DNA from: Streptococcaceae bacterium
GTDB lineage: Bacteria; Bacillota; Bacilli; Lactobacillales; Streptococcaceae
Length of the DNA stretch: 6,956 nt
Direction of reading: 5' to 3'
Assembly (NCBI GenBank): GCA_031285105.1
Contig: JAITWV010000262.1
Coordinates: 1 to 6,956, forward strand
The notes beneath the pieces were generated by a model, which did not search any database, had not been told where the DNA came from, and saw only the letters and a list, made by a program, of their open reading frames with translations. The number at the start of each line of letters is the position of its first letter. The stretch's first letter is position 1. The position numbers and the translations under genes are program-made. Below, piece by piece: positions 1 to 6,777 of this stretch.

Positions 1-696
1 TCCTTTCAAATCAGCCATCGTAATGTTTTTATCAATCACTAATCCTTCAATTTGATGGAATTGGTGAGAGTGAGTGGCATCATCGGTATCACGACGATAC
101 ACTTTACCAGGTGAAATCATCTTCAAACCACCTTTAGAAAAGTCATGTTTTTCCATGGTACGTGCTTGAACAGGTGATGTGTGAGTACGCAACAAGACTT
201 CAGGTGAAATATAAAAAGTATCTTGCATATCACGAGCCGGATGATCTTTTGGTAAATTCATACGCTCAAAGTTGTAATAATCACTTTCCACTTCAAATCC
301 TTCAATAACTTGATAGCCAAGACCTAGAAAAATATCCTCAATTTCTTGACGAGTTTGCGTTAAAATGTGGCGCGTTCCCAATTTTTGGGTATTACCTGGC
401 AACGTAACATCAATTGTTTCTTTTGCTAAGGCGTCATTAATTGCTTGAGTTTCTAAAATTACTTTTTTTTCATCTAAAGCAATAGTAATCGCATCACGAA
501 TTTCATTAGCAAAAGCACCAACAACTGGACGTTCCTCCGCTGATAAATCTTTCATCCCACGCAAAGCAGCCGTAATTGGTCCTTTTTTACCAAGCACATT
601 GACACGGATATCGTTTAAATTTTTCAAATCCGTGGTTGTTGAAATCAGCTCAAGCGTTTCAACTTTAAGTGTTTCTAATTGTTCTTTTAAAGACAT
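1..696 (-). CDS. pheS: Phenylalanine--tRNA ligase alpha subunit, 5' part (runs off the left edge)
   Basis: This gene encodes the catalytic alpha chain of the cytoplasmic alpha2-beta2 phenylalanyl-tRNA synthetase, which charges tRNA-Phe with phenylalanine at the cost of ATP. Only the first 232 codons are visible. The family is about 340-350 residues long, so about a third, including class II motif 3, lies outside the window. Residues 1-90 form the charged, helical N-terminal arm that contacts tRNA. The catalytic domain begins near residue 100, with the family signatures GTRHILTQ (107-114), NFERMNLPKDHPARD (142-156) and RTHTSPVQARTM (170-181). Class II motif 2 is at GKVYRRD (197-203), followed by THSHQFHQIEGL (208-219). 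The ATG at 694-696 is preceded by AGAAAGGA with an 8-nt spacer. The gene follows its own promoter and a Phe-specific T-box, which independently supports the identity. pheT is expected next, beyond the edge. Confidence 0.97.
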   Translation of the reverse strand, partial: MSLKEQLETLKVETLELISTTTDLKNLNDIRVNVLGKKGPITAALRGMKDLSAEERPVVGAFANEIRDAITIALDEKKVILETQAINDALAKETIDVTLPGNTQKLGTRHILTQTRQEIEDIFLGLGYQVIEGFEVESDYYNFERMNLPKDHPARDMQDTFYISPEVLLRTHTSPVQARTMEKHDFSKGGLKMISPGKVYRRDTDDATHSHQFHQIEGLVIDKNITMADLKG

Positions 697-720
697 TTTC
701 TACATCCTTTCTAATTTAGC

Positions 721-748
721 GTTGAAATTTCTTGCTAAAAATTCCAAC
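721..748 (-). other. Hairpin in the pheS 5' UTR between the T-box terminator and the ribosome site
   Basis: Read on the minus strand, GTTGGAATTT and AAATTTCAAC form a 10-pair stem with one G-U pair around an 8-nt loop. It starts directly after the terminator U-tract and ends about 13 nt before the pheS Shine-Dalgarno sequence. It has no U-tract of its own, so it is unlikely to be a second terminator. A role in mRNA stability or processing is only a guess. Confidence 0.4.
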
Positions 749-796
749 AAAAAAACGCAAACAACGCATCCTTACTAAAAGGAACGAATTGCTCGC
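749..796 (-). terminator. Terminator hairpin of the pheS T-box leader
   Basis: On the minus strand, GCAA, CG and TCCTT can pair with AAGGA, CG and TTGC across a small TTAGT loop, with internal mismatches, followed by a run of seven T at 749-755. The TCCT of the 5' arm is the same segment that pairs with the AGGA of the T-box sequence in the antiterminator, so the two structures exclude each other. This is the usual T-box arrangement. The stem is imperfect, so its exact base was judged by eye. Confidence 0.75.
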
Positions 797-980
797 GGTA
801 CCATCCTAATTCATGACAAAAAATCATGCACTTTTTTACACGTTAATGCTGTGTTAGGCAGATAAGCTCGTGGAAGTGAATTCGTTTTGCAAGGGTGCTA
901 AGCTTTCAGTCTACGGCTTAACTTCCTGTTGGTGGTTTGCAAAATTACTTGGTTTCCGTCATTGCTTACAATCGTTTATT
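749..980 (-). promoter_or_regulatory. T-box riboswitch for tRNA-Phe controlling pheS
   Basis: This leader senses uncharged tRNA-Phe and switches transcription of pheS on when phenylalanyl-tRNA runs low. The conserved T-box sequence AGGATGGTACCGCG is at 794-807. Its UGGU would pair with the ACCA end (discriminator A) of tRNA-Phe. Stem I is clear. GGAA (954-957) pairs with TTCC (872-875), then TTTTGCAA (937-944) pairs perfectly with TTGCAAAA (885-892). Between them lies the specifier loop, with AGTA (946-949) opposite GAATTCAC. The specifier codon TTC is at 878-880, immediately after GAA, which is the expected position. TAAGC/GCTTA forms part of the distal stem. The antiterminator (AGGA with TCCT) competes with the terminator at 749-796. 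The start at 980 is an estimate from the upstream promoter. Confidence 0.95.
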
Positions 981-987
981 ACTAGGT

Positions 988-1016
988 ATTTTATAAGTTT
1001 TATAAGTGTTTGTCAA
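988..1016 (-). promoter_or_regulatory. Sigma-A promoter of pheS
   Basis: On the minus strand a perfect -35 box TTGACA (1011-1016) is followed after exactly 17 bp by TAAAAT (988-993). The predicted start is near 980, just ahead of T-box stem I. The -35 box lies only about 26 bp past the maf stop codon, and there is no terminator between them. Read-through from maf would therefore also meet the T-box. Confidence 0.88.
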
Positions 1017-1042
1017 TTATGTTCTAAACGAACTCCATCTGA

Positions 1043-1621
1043 TTATTCATTACTTTTTGCTTGATAAACGGCCAAAAACTCTTGTATCTCATGATAAATT
1101 CTCGCAATAGGAAAACCAACGATTGTAAAAAAGTCTCCCATTATCCCTTTAACATATAATGAAGCAGCGCCTTGAATGCCGTATCCTCCAGCTTTATCTT
1201 GCCATTCATTGGTTGACAGATATTGAGTAATTTCAGCTTCGGTCATTTCATAAAATTCCACATCGGCAACTTCCATAAATGATTTTTTTCTCTCTTTATA
1301 CATGATAGTCACACTAGTCATTACTTGGTGCGATTTTCCACTATAAGATAGTAACATTACCCGCGCATCCTCAGCATTTTCTGGTTTTCCTAGAATTTTA
1401 TCACCAACAGATACAATTGTGTCCGCTGCAATTACTAAGTCCTCTGAATAAGTTTGATGAATAAATGCCGCTTTCGTTTCACTCATTCGTTTGGCATAAA
1501 TAGTCGCTTTTTCATTTTCATAAACACTTTCATCAATATCTGCTGGTATCACTTGATAATCAGGGATGATTCTTTTCAATAGTTCTTTTCTTCTTGGGGA
1601 ATTTGAGGCAAGTATAATCAT
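1043..1621 (-). CDS. maf: Maf family nucleoside triphosphate pyrophosphatase (dTTP/UTP type)
   Basis: This 192-residue cytoplasmic enzyme hydrolyses non-canonical or excess nucleoside triphosphates to the monophosphate and pyrophosphate. It is a house-cleaning activity that is also linked to septum formation when overproduced. The N-terminus has the family signature ASNSPRRKELL (5-15). The central AADTIV (65-70) carries the conserved Asp67 taken as catalytic, and GKPENAEDA (78-86) contributes Lys79. WQDKAGGYGIQG (140-151) with Gln150 is typical of the YhdE-like dTTP/UTP subgroup rather than the m7GTP subgroup. The frame is open 13 codons further upstream, but the ATG at 1619-1621 is preferred. 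It begins directly with the family's MIILASNSPRR and has AAAGGAAAGGA upstream, while the longer form would begin inside a terminator hairpin. The gene lies 59 nt downstream of the acetyltransferase gene, and a terminator sits in that gap, so its promoter is unclear. Confidence 0.94.
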   Translation of the reverse strand: MIILASNSPRRKELLKRIIPDYQVIPADIDESVYENEKATIYAKRMSETKAAFIHQTYSEDLVIAADTIVSVGDKILGKPENAEDARVMLLSYSGKSHQVMTSVTIMYKERKKSFMEVADVEFYEMTEAEITQYLSTNEWQDKAGGYGIQGAASLYVKGIMGDFFTIVGFPIARIYHEIQEFLAVYQAKSNE

Positions 1622-1640
1622 GAATTTTTCCTTTCCTTTT

Positions 1641-1675
1641 AAAAAATCGACTGACAACAAAAATCATCAGCCGAC
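1641..1675 (-). terminator. Rho-independent terminator after the yqeG-yqeH-GNAT operon
   Basis: On the minus strand TCGGCTGATGA (1664-1674) pairs with TTGTCAGTCGA (1647-1657) around a 6-nt TTTTTG loop. This makes 11 pairs, including three G-U, followed by six T at 1641-1646. It begins 6 nt after the acetyltransferase stop codon. The U-tract runs directly into the A/G-rich ribosome site of maf, so the hairpin also sits in the maf 5' leader. Confidence 0.8.
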
Positions 1676-1680
1676 TATTA

Positions 1681-2244
1681 TTATAGTACCTTTTGCATAT
1701 GTTTATATTTATGACCAGCTATCTTTACTTGTGCAACGACCTGAAAGCCTGAGCGCTTGTATAATTTTTCAGCTTGTGTATTTTCAACATCAACATTCAA
1801 GCCAATTATCTTTTCATTGTCTTGCTTAGCTACTTTTGGTAAAGCTCTTAATAATTTTGTACCGACACCGTGTCCACGAAAGTTTGGAGCTACTGAAATC
1901 GAATCTAAATACCATTCTCCTGGTAGGCTTTCTGAGTCAGTAAAAATTGTTTCTTTCGGGTCAATGTCAAACGCTGGTAAAATTTGTGTAAAAGCTTCAT
2001 CAATCACTTTTTCATCTTCTGCTGGATATCCAAAAGCTACACCAGCAATTGCACCGTTTAATTCTTCGATAATTCCACGATGATAGTTATAACGATAATC
2101 TTCTTCATCCATTGCTACCAACATAATTTCTTTAGTTTTTTCTTCCCCATATTTTGCTAAAAAAGGAAGTTGCATATCACGAAAAATGACCATCAATAAA
2201 TCAACAATCGCTTCCCCATCTTCTTTTTTTGCTTGCCTAATCAC
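1681..2244 (-). CDS. GNAT family N-acetyltransferase, GTG start
   Basis: This is a 187-residue single-domain GNAT protein, predicted to move an acetyl group from acetyl-CoA to an amine. Its substrate cannot be told from the sequence. The N-terminus IRQAKKEDGEAIVDLL (2-17) is the usual first strand and helix. Strand 4 and motif A are WYLDSISVAPNFRGHGVG (111-128), with the acetyl-CoA pyrophosphate-binding R-G-H-G-V-G at 123-128. The C-terminal motif NTQAEKLYKRSGF (155-167) is the family's alpha4/beta5 signature. No signal peptide or membrane segment is visible. The start codon is GTG (2242-2244), supported by a textbook AAGGAGG 7 nt upstream and by the domain starting at once. The gene lies 18 nt after yqeH with no terminator between, so it is probably the last gene of that operon. 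Whether it acts on a ribosomal or other protein is unknown. Confidence 0.9.
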   Translation of the reverse strand: MIRQAKKEDGEAIVDLLMVIFRDMQLPFLAKYGEEKTKEIMLVAMDEEDYRYNYHRGIIEELNGAIAGVAFGYPAEDEKVIDEAFTQILPAFDIDPKETIFTDSESLPGEWYLDSISVAPNFRGHGVGTKLLRALPKVAKQDNEKIIGLNVDVENTQAEKLYKRSGFQVVAQVKIAGHKYKHMQKVL

Positions 2245-2262
2245 TATAATTCCTCCTTGTTT

Positions 2263-3372
2263 TTAAATTAACGCTTTTCTTGTAATAACATCCACACCTC
2301 TAGGCGCCCACCCTGCAACAACTGCTGGACCACTCACACGAATCCAACCAAGTCCTGCAAAGACAATATCTGTTTTTTCTTTAATCGAAATTTCAAAACG
2401 AGAAAGCTCTGGGAAATTTTCAACTTCTTCTGGGCGTGGCGGTTGCAATAATCCACCTTTATGTTTGTCATAAAACTCCGTTGCTTTTTCTAGTTTCGTG
2501 CGATGAATATTCACATCATTTGATACATAAGCAATAAACCCTTGTTTTTGCCCTTGAATGAAATCAAAACGCGCTAATCCATCTAAAAATAAAGTTTGTC
2601 CTTCATTTAATTGGTACACTTTTGGTTTGATTTCTTTTTGTGGCGCAATAATATTTAAGTCTTTTTTCCCTAAATAATGGGCCATTTGATGACGGTGAAT
2701 AATCCCTGGCGTATCAATCATAAACTTGCCATCTTCTAAGGGAATCTCAATTTTATCTAATGTTGTACCAGGAAAACGTGAGGTGGTAATTAAATCTTGG
2801 ACGCCGGCTGTTTGTTTAATAATCTTATTAATTAAAGTTGATTTCCCAACATTCGTTACCCCAACGACATAAACATCACGACCATTGCGATGTTCTTCGA
2901 TGGCATCTAGTAACTGAGAAATATCATGTGACTTTTTAGCTGACGTTAACAACACATCAACTGGACGTAAACCCTCTTCATGCGCACGCTCTTTCATCCA
3001 TTGAATCATTTTGGGTGCTTTTAATGATTTTGGTAAAATATCGACTTTGTTTCCAACTAATAAAACTGGATTGGCACCAACAAAACGATGGAGTCCAGGA
3101 ATAATTGAGCCATTAAAGTCAAAAATATCAACCACATTCACAATTAACGCATCTTTTGAGCCAATTTCATTTAATAAACGCAAGAAATCATCATCAGTTA
3201 AATGCACATCTTGAATTTCATTGTAGTGACGCAATCTAAAGCAACGTTGGCAATAAATTTCACCTGAGTCTTTACCTTTTTCATAAGCTGATTTTGGTAA
3301 ATAACCTAAGCCTTCTTTATCCTCGGTTTGAATATGCGCCCCGCAGCCAATACAGATTAATTCTTCATTCAT
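2263..3372 (-). CDS. yqeH: Circularly permuted ribosome-assembly GTPase YqeH
   Basis: YqeH is a cytoplasmic GTPase needed for assembly of the 30S ribosomal subunit in Bacillus. The 369 residues match the family length. The N-terminus has a zinc finger: Cys7-x2-Cys10 and Cys41-x2-Cys44. The GTPase motifs come in permuted order: G4 NKVD (108-111) and G5 SAK (144-146) come before G1 GVTNVGKST (171-179), the G2 region SRFPGTTLD (198-206) and G3 DTPG (220-223). This G4-G5-G1-G2-G3 order defines the YqeH/RsgA/YlqF group. The zinc finger with this C-terminal domain (about 230-369) points to YqeH. The ATG at 3370-3372 lies 3 nt after the yqeG stop codon, and AGAAAGGA sits inside the end of yqeG, so translation is probably coupled. 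In Bacillus yqeH is followed by aroE, yhbY and nadD; here an acetyltransferase follows. Confidence 0.97.
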   Translation of the reverse strand: MNEELICIGCGAHIQTEDKEGLGYLPKSAYEKGKDSGEIYCQRCFRLRHYNEIQDVHLTDDDFLRLLNEIGSKDALIVNVVDIFDFNGSIIPGLHRFVGANPVLLVGNKVDILPKSLKAPKMIQWMKERAHEEGLRPVDVLLTSAKKSHDISQLLDAIEEHRNGRDVYVVGVTNVGKSTLINKIIKQTAGVQDLITTSRFPGTTLDKIEIPLEDGKFMIDTPGIIHRHQMAHYLGKKDLNIIAPQKEIKPKVYQLNEGQTLFLDGLARFDFIQGQKQGFIAYVSNDVNIHRTKLEKATEFYDKHKGGLLQPPRPEEVENFPELSRFEISIKEKTDIVFAGLGWIRVSGPAVVAGWAPRGVDVITRKALI

Positions 3373-3375
3373 TGA

Positions 3376-3897
3376 TTAAATTCCTTTCTTATAAGACATA
3401 TCATATTTTGCGACTAATTTTTTCATCACACGACGCTCTCTTGCACGATTAAATTTCGTAATCCACGCATCACTTTCCACTAATGGTTTTACTAAAACTG
3501 ATGGAATCCCGGCACGATTGGCACCACGAATATCGGTCATCAATTGATCTCCCACCATAATCATCTCTTGTGGTTGCAAGTTCAAACGTTTTTTAGCAAT
3601 ATTCATCCCCCGTGTAAATGGTTTAATGGCACGAGAAACAAAATCAATGCCAAATGGTTCAACTGCTTTTTTGATTCGTGGGTATTTGTTATTTGAAACC
3701 ACAACCACTGGCATATTGGCTTTTTTCATATCCTCTAACCACGCACGCATTTCAGGTGTTCCAAGTGGATTGTTCCAAGCAATTAATGTGTTGTCTAAGT
3801 CCACTAAAACGGCTTTAATTCCTTTATTTTTTAACATATCAGGTGTTAGTTGGTACACGGCTTCTACAATATATGTAGGTTTGTAATTTTCTATCAT
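3376..3897 (-). CDS. yqeG: YqeG family HAD-type phosphatase (subfamily IIIA)
   Basis: This is a 173-residue cytoplasmic HAD-superfamily hydrolase of the YqeG family, which is found almost always next to yqeH in Firmicutes. Its natural substrate is not established. HAD motif I is DLDNT (33-37), with Asp33 as nucleophile and Asp35 as general acid/base. Motif II is Ser68 in VVSNNKYPR, the motif III Lys is likely Lys92 in AIKPFTRG, and motif IV is GDQLMTD (116-122), holding the magnesium-binding acidic residues. There is almost no cap domain, as expected for subfamily III. The length agrees with the family. The ATG at 3895-3897 follows GATGAGGT with about a 9-nt spacer. It is the first gene of a leftward operon with yqeH and the acetyltransferase gene, read from a promoter within 3929-3957. 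Confidence 0.95.
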   Translation of the reverse strand: MIENYKPTYIVEAVYQLTPDMLKNKGIKAVLVDLDNTLIAWNNPLGTPEMRAWLEDMKKANMPVVVVSNNKYPRIKKAVEPFGIDFVSRAIKPFTRGMNIAKKRLNLQPQEMIMVGDQLMTDIRGANRAGIPSVLVKPLVESDAWITKFNRARERRVMKKLVAKYDMSYKKGI

Positions 3898-3920
3898 TAA
3901 ATATAGACCTCATCTTTTAT

Positions 3921-3959
3921 TCTTTCAAATAATAGCATATTCAGGCTTTATTTGAAAGA
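3921..3959. repeat. Inverted repeat spanning the putative yqeG promoter
   Basis: TCTTTCAAATAA (3921-3932) and TTATTTGAAAGA (3948-3959) are perfect 12-base inverted arms separated by 15 bases. The arms overlap the proposed -10 and -35 boxes of the yqeG promoter, so they could be an operator. As RNA the repeat would be a hairpin without a U-tract, which argues against a terminator. No known regulator motif was recognised. Confidence 0.55.
3929..3957 (-). promoter_or_regulatory. Putative extended -10 promoter of yqeG-yqeH-GNAT
   Basis: On the minus strand TATTAT (3929-3934) is preceded by TGC, giving the extended -10 form TGcTATTAT. A weak -35-like TTTCAA (3952-3957) lies 17 bp further upstream. 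The predicted start is near 3922, about 25 nt ahead of the yqeG start codon. The support is motif matching only. Confidence 0.5.
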
Positions 3960-3984
3960 TAAGCCTAATTTTGCAAGGGTTTTC

Positions 3985-4013
3985 TTGTTTTAAACTACTA
4001 AAAACTCTATAAT
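3985..4013 (+). promoter_or_regulatory. Putative sigma-A promoter of malQ
   Basis: TTGTTT (3985-3990) is followed after 17 bp by a perfect TATAAT (4008-4013). The predicted start is near 4020, leaving a leader of about 30 nt. No convincing CcpA cre site or LacI-type palindrome overlaps it, so sugar control cannot be read from the sequence. Confidence 0.65.
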
Positions 4014-4050
4014 TAAACTAAGAATTTTTAAAGAAAGTAGTGAAATTATT

Positions 4051-6069
4051 ATGATTGAAAATAAATTAATTATCGAAAAAAAAGAAAAAGAAAATCTATT
4101 AGCTGGTCTTGCAATTCCTGTTTTTTCTTTACGTACCCAGCATAATTTAGGGGTTGGCAGCTTTCTAGATTTAAAATTACTAGCAGATTTCATGCATAAA
4201 ACTGGCATGAGCGTCATTCAATTATTGCCAATTCAAGACACAACGATACATATGAATTACACCGACTCTTCTCCTTATAGTGTGCTTTCAAGTTTTGCGC
4301 TACATCCTTTGTATTTTGATGTCACGCCGTTCATTGGTGAATTTACAACAGAGCAGTGGAGCGAGTATGCTAGGTTAAAAGAAGAATTACATGACAAAAA
4401 TGAAGTCGATTACGAACGAACTCTTCATCAAAAATGGTATTATGCCATGCTTTTGTATAAAAAATTGGGCACAGAAATTTTTGGCTCTCCTGAATTTCAA
4501 GAATATTTTGAAACGCATCAAACATGGCTGAAACCTTACAGTGTGTTTTGTTCTTTGCGTGATATTTATGCCACAAGTGATTTTCATCAATGGAAAGACA
4601 CTCACCAAATTTACTCCAAAGAGTTGTATGCGCAATTATTAGCTGATGAGCATTTGACGGAATTAATTGAGTTAAATCAGTTTATGCAGTTTTTATTACA
4701 CCAACAATTAGTTGAAGCAAGTGATTATTGTCATTCAAAAGGGGTCATTTTAAAAGGTGATATTCCGGTTGGGATTATGAAAAATTCGGTGGATGCTTGG
4801 GTGAATCCTGATTTATACAATATGGATATGCAAGCAGGCGCACCACCTGATCAATTTTCAACAACTGGTCAAAATTGGGGCTTTCCAACCTATAACTGGT
4901 CAAAAATGGCTGAGGATGATTATGCTTGGTGGAAATCTCGTTTGACTACGATGGCTGAGTATTTTGATGCTTACCGTTTGGATCATATTTTAGGTTTCTT
5001 TCGTATTTGGGAAATTCTTGAAACAAGCGTTCGTGGCATGTTGGGCCATTTTTCACCAGCTTTAGGTTTTTCAGCCGATGAAATTGAAAGTTGGGGGATT
5101 CCGTTTAGACCTTGGGGCATTGAACGTTTCTTAGAGCCATTCATTAAAGATTTTGTTTTAGATGAAATTTTTGGTTCTGAAAATCGGACGTTCATTATTC
5201 AAAACTTCTTAGATATTGCCTATGAAGGTGGGTATAAATTCAAAGAAGAATACAATACCCAAAAGAAAATTGAACAATTGGGTGAAATGGATGACGTAAT
5301 TCGTGATGGTCTATATACTTTGCATGAAAATGTTATTTTTGTCGTTGATCACAAAAACCCTGAATTGTATCATCCTCGAATTGAATTCATTAAAACGAGT
5401 TCCTTTAAAGAGTTTGGTTATGAGTTCCAAGAAAAAATGCACGCGTTACATGACCACTATTACTATCACCGCAATTATGATTTTTGGGCTGATGAAGCAC
5501 GTCAAAAATTGCCAGCGATTATTCACGCAACTGATATGCTGTCTTGTGGTGAAGACTTAGGCATGGTGCCAGCTAATGTTCCTGATGTGATGAATGAACT
5601 TGGTATTTTGAGTCTAAAGTTAGAACGCATCCCAACAAATGGACAATGGTTTACAGATATCACTAAAGCACCTTATTTATCGGTTGTAACCACTAGCTCA
5701 CATGATACAACAACTTTACGTTTATTATGGGAGGAAGAACCTGATTTTGCCAATCGTTATTACTATGATTTACTTGGTTTAGAAGGTGAAGTGCCTAAAG
5801 AATTAACTGGCAAGATTGCTGTTAAAATAATCAAGAGAAATCTAGAAAGTCCTTCAATGCTAGTTGCCTTACCATTTCAAGATTGGCTGGCAATAGATGA
5901 AAAATTAAGGATTGCTGATCCATCAAAAGAGCGTATAAATCAACCTGGTGTGGCAAATCATTACTGGCGTTACCGCATGCATTTGGATTTAGAAGAGTTG
6001 ATTGACAACGAAGAGTTTATTTTGCAAGTGCGTGGGTTGGTTGAAAAATCTAATCGCCATAGAAAATAG
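4051..6069 (+). CDS. malQ: 4-alpha-glucanotransferase, GH77, DPE2-like
   Basis: This 672-residue amylomaltase transfers glucosyl or maltosyl units between alpha-1,4-glucans and lets the cell convert maltose and malto-oligosaccharides to glucose and longer glucans. GH77 signatures appear in order: LGVGSFLDLKLLADF near the N-terminus, GDIPVGI (236-242), AGAPPDQFS with GQNWGFPTY (262-281), YRLDH with nucleophile Asp311, GEDLG with acid/base Glu501, and SSHDTTTLR (549-557) with Asp552. Nucleophile and acid/base are 190 residues apart, against about 47 in ordinary amylomaltases. An insertion of roughly 140 residues therefore lies between them, as in DPE2-type enzymes. No starch-binding domain precedes the catalytic part, and there is no signal peptide, so it should be cytoplasmic. 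The Shine-Dalgarno sequence is weak (GAAAG, about 13 nt upstream), but no other in-frame start is available. It is a single-gene unit, with no phosphorylase or maltose transporter beside it. Confidence 0.95.
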   Translation: MIENKLIIEKKEKENLLAGLAIPVFSLRTQHNLGVGSFLDLKLLADFMHKTGMSVIQLLPIQDTTIHMNYTDSSPYSVLSSFALHPLYFDVTPFIGEFTTEQWSEYARLKEELHDKNEVDYERTLHQKWYYAMLLYKKLGTEIFGSPEFQEYFETHQTWLKPYSVFCSLRDIYATSDFHQWKDTHQIYSKELYAQLLADEHLTELIELNQFMQFLLHQQLVEASDYCHSKGVILKGDIPVGIMKNSVDAWVNPDLYNMDMQAGAPPDQFSTTGQNWGFPTYNWSKMAEDDYAWWKSRLTTMAEYFDAYRLDHILGFFRIWEILETSVRGMLGHFSPALGFSADEIESWGIPFRPWGIERFLEPFIKDFVLDEIFGSENRTFIIQNFLDIAYEGGYKFKEEYNTQKKIEQLGEMDDVIRDGLYTLHENVIFVVDHKNPELYHPRIEFIKTSSFKEFGYEFQEKMHALHDHYYYHRNYDFWADEARQKLPAIIHATDMLSCGEDLGMVPANVPDVMNELGILSLKLERIPTNGQWFTDITKAPYLSVVTTSSHDTTTLRLLWEEEPDFANRYYYDLLGLEGEVPKELTGKIAVKIIKRNLESPSMLVALPFQDWLAIDEKLRIADPSKERINQPGVANHYWRYRMHLDLEELIDNEEFILQVRGLVEKSNRHRK

Positions 6070-6091
6070 GAATAGTTATCTCGCTCCTTAA

Positions 6092-6141
6092 AAAAGCATC
6101 ATTTTAAAGACTTCTTCAATCGTCTTTAAAATGATGCTTTT
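6092..6141. terminator. Bidirectional terminator between malQ and trpP
   Basis: Two perfect 20-base inverted arms (6092-6111 and 6122-6141) enclose a 10-nt loop. Read rightward the stem ends in TTTTATTATT; read leftward it ends in six T. It starts 22 nt after the malQ stop codon and ends 4 nt before the trpP stop codon, so it serves both convergent genes. Confidence 0.95.
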
Positions 6142-6145
6142 ATTA

Positions 6146-6712
6146 TTAAATTCTGACTTTCTCAATCAAAATTCGACCATGTGCAATTTTTGCCAACACT
6201 TCATAAACAATCATTCCTACAAAGAAATTCACCAAGGCTGTCGTTAAGATTGCCACGACTAAAAATGGCAAACCCATCGAAAAGACTACTTTTAACTCGC
6301 TCAATCCTAAGAATGTACCAAAAAGATAAGTAGCTAACATGTAAATGGTTCCACTAACAGCTGTTGCAATCATAAAGATACCACCAATTTTAAAACGGAA
6401 AAAGGTTTGTTTGCTGTTCAATAATAAACGATATAAGAATAAAACTAAAATCGCTGAACCTAAACGATCAAAAATAGATGGAATTTGGAAAATTGGGTTG
6501 CCACCTAAAATTGTCGCTAATGTAACCAAAAGCAAACTTGAAAGAACAGCTTGTTTAAATTTCGGCTGAATCATAACAACCAAAAATAACGAAACAAGGG
6601 AAAAATCAGGACGAATAACACCACCAATACTTGGAACCGTTAAATAAAGAATTTGACCGATGGCGATAATAATTGGGGTTAAGACTAAAGTTAAAGTTGA
6701 TTTGTTTTTCAT
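6146..6712 (-). CDS. trpP: TrpP-type tryptophan transporter (membrane protein)
   Basis: This is a 188-residue hydrophobic protein resembling the Bacillus TrpP family of tryptophan uptake proteins, which look like substrate-binding (S) components of ECF-type transporters. About six membrane segments can be seen, near residues 7-27, 36-50, 55-71, 84-99, 112-133 and 145-172. The recognisable family stretch is PSIGGVIRPDFSLVSLF (27-43), followed by QIPSIFDRLGSAILVLFLYRLLL (76-98), which match the GG-KPD and QIPN-IDK regions of TrpP as I remember them. The ATG at 6710-6712 has AGGAG 8 nt upstream. No ATPase gene lies beside it, so it may use a shared energy module or act alone. The leader upstream with two Trp codons and alternative hairpins independently supports tryptophan as substrate. 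A different S-component specificity remains possible. Confidence 0.82.
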   Translation of the reverse strand: MKNKSTLTLVLTPIIIAIGQILYLTVPSIGGVIRPDFSLVSLFLVVMIQPKFKQAVLSSLLLVTLATILGGNPIFQIPSIFDRLGSAILVLFLYRLLLNSKQTFFRFKIGGIFMIATAVSGTIYMLATYLFGTFLGLSELKVVFSMGLPFLVVAILTTALVNFFVGMIVYEVLAKIAHGRILIEKVRI

Positions 6713-6777
6713 AATATTTTCTCCTAATCATAATATGTGGGTAACAAGAAATAGTCGAGTACTCTAAAATAAAAAAC

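Noticed and set aside
870..1064. A 64-codon plus-strand ORF
   Set aside because: It crosses the T-box stem I, the pheS promoter and the end of maf on the opposite strand, and its product resembles no family.
1622..1660. A 13-codon N-terminal extension of maf
   Set aside because: The extension would start inside the terminator hairpin; the family N-terminus and a good ribosome site place the start at 1621.
3960..4050. A CcpA cre site or LacI/MalR operator at malQ
   Set aside because: No sequence fits the cre consensus, and TTGCAAGGGTTTTC is not a proper palindrome.
3990..4217. A 75-codon minus-strand ORF across the malQ start
   Set aside because: It is a shadow of malQ and would cover the malQ promoter; no ribosome site or family match is seen.
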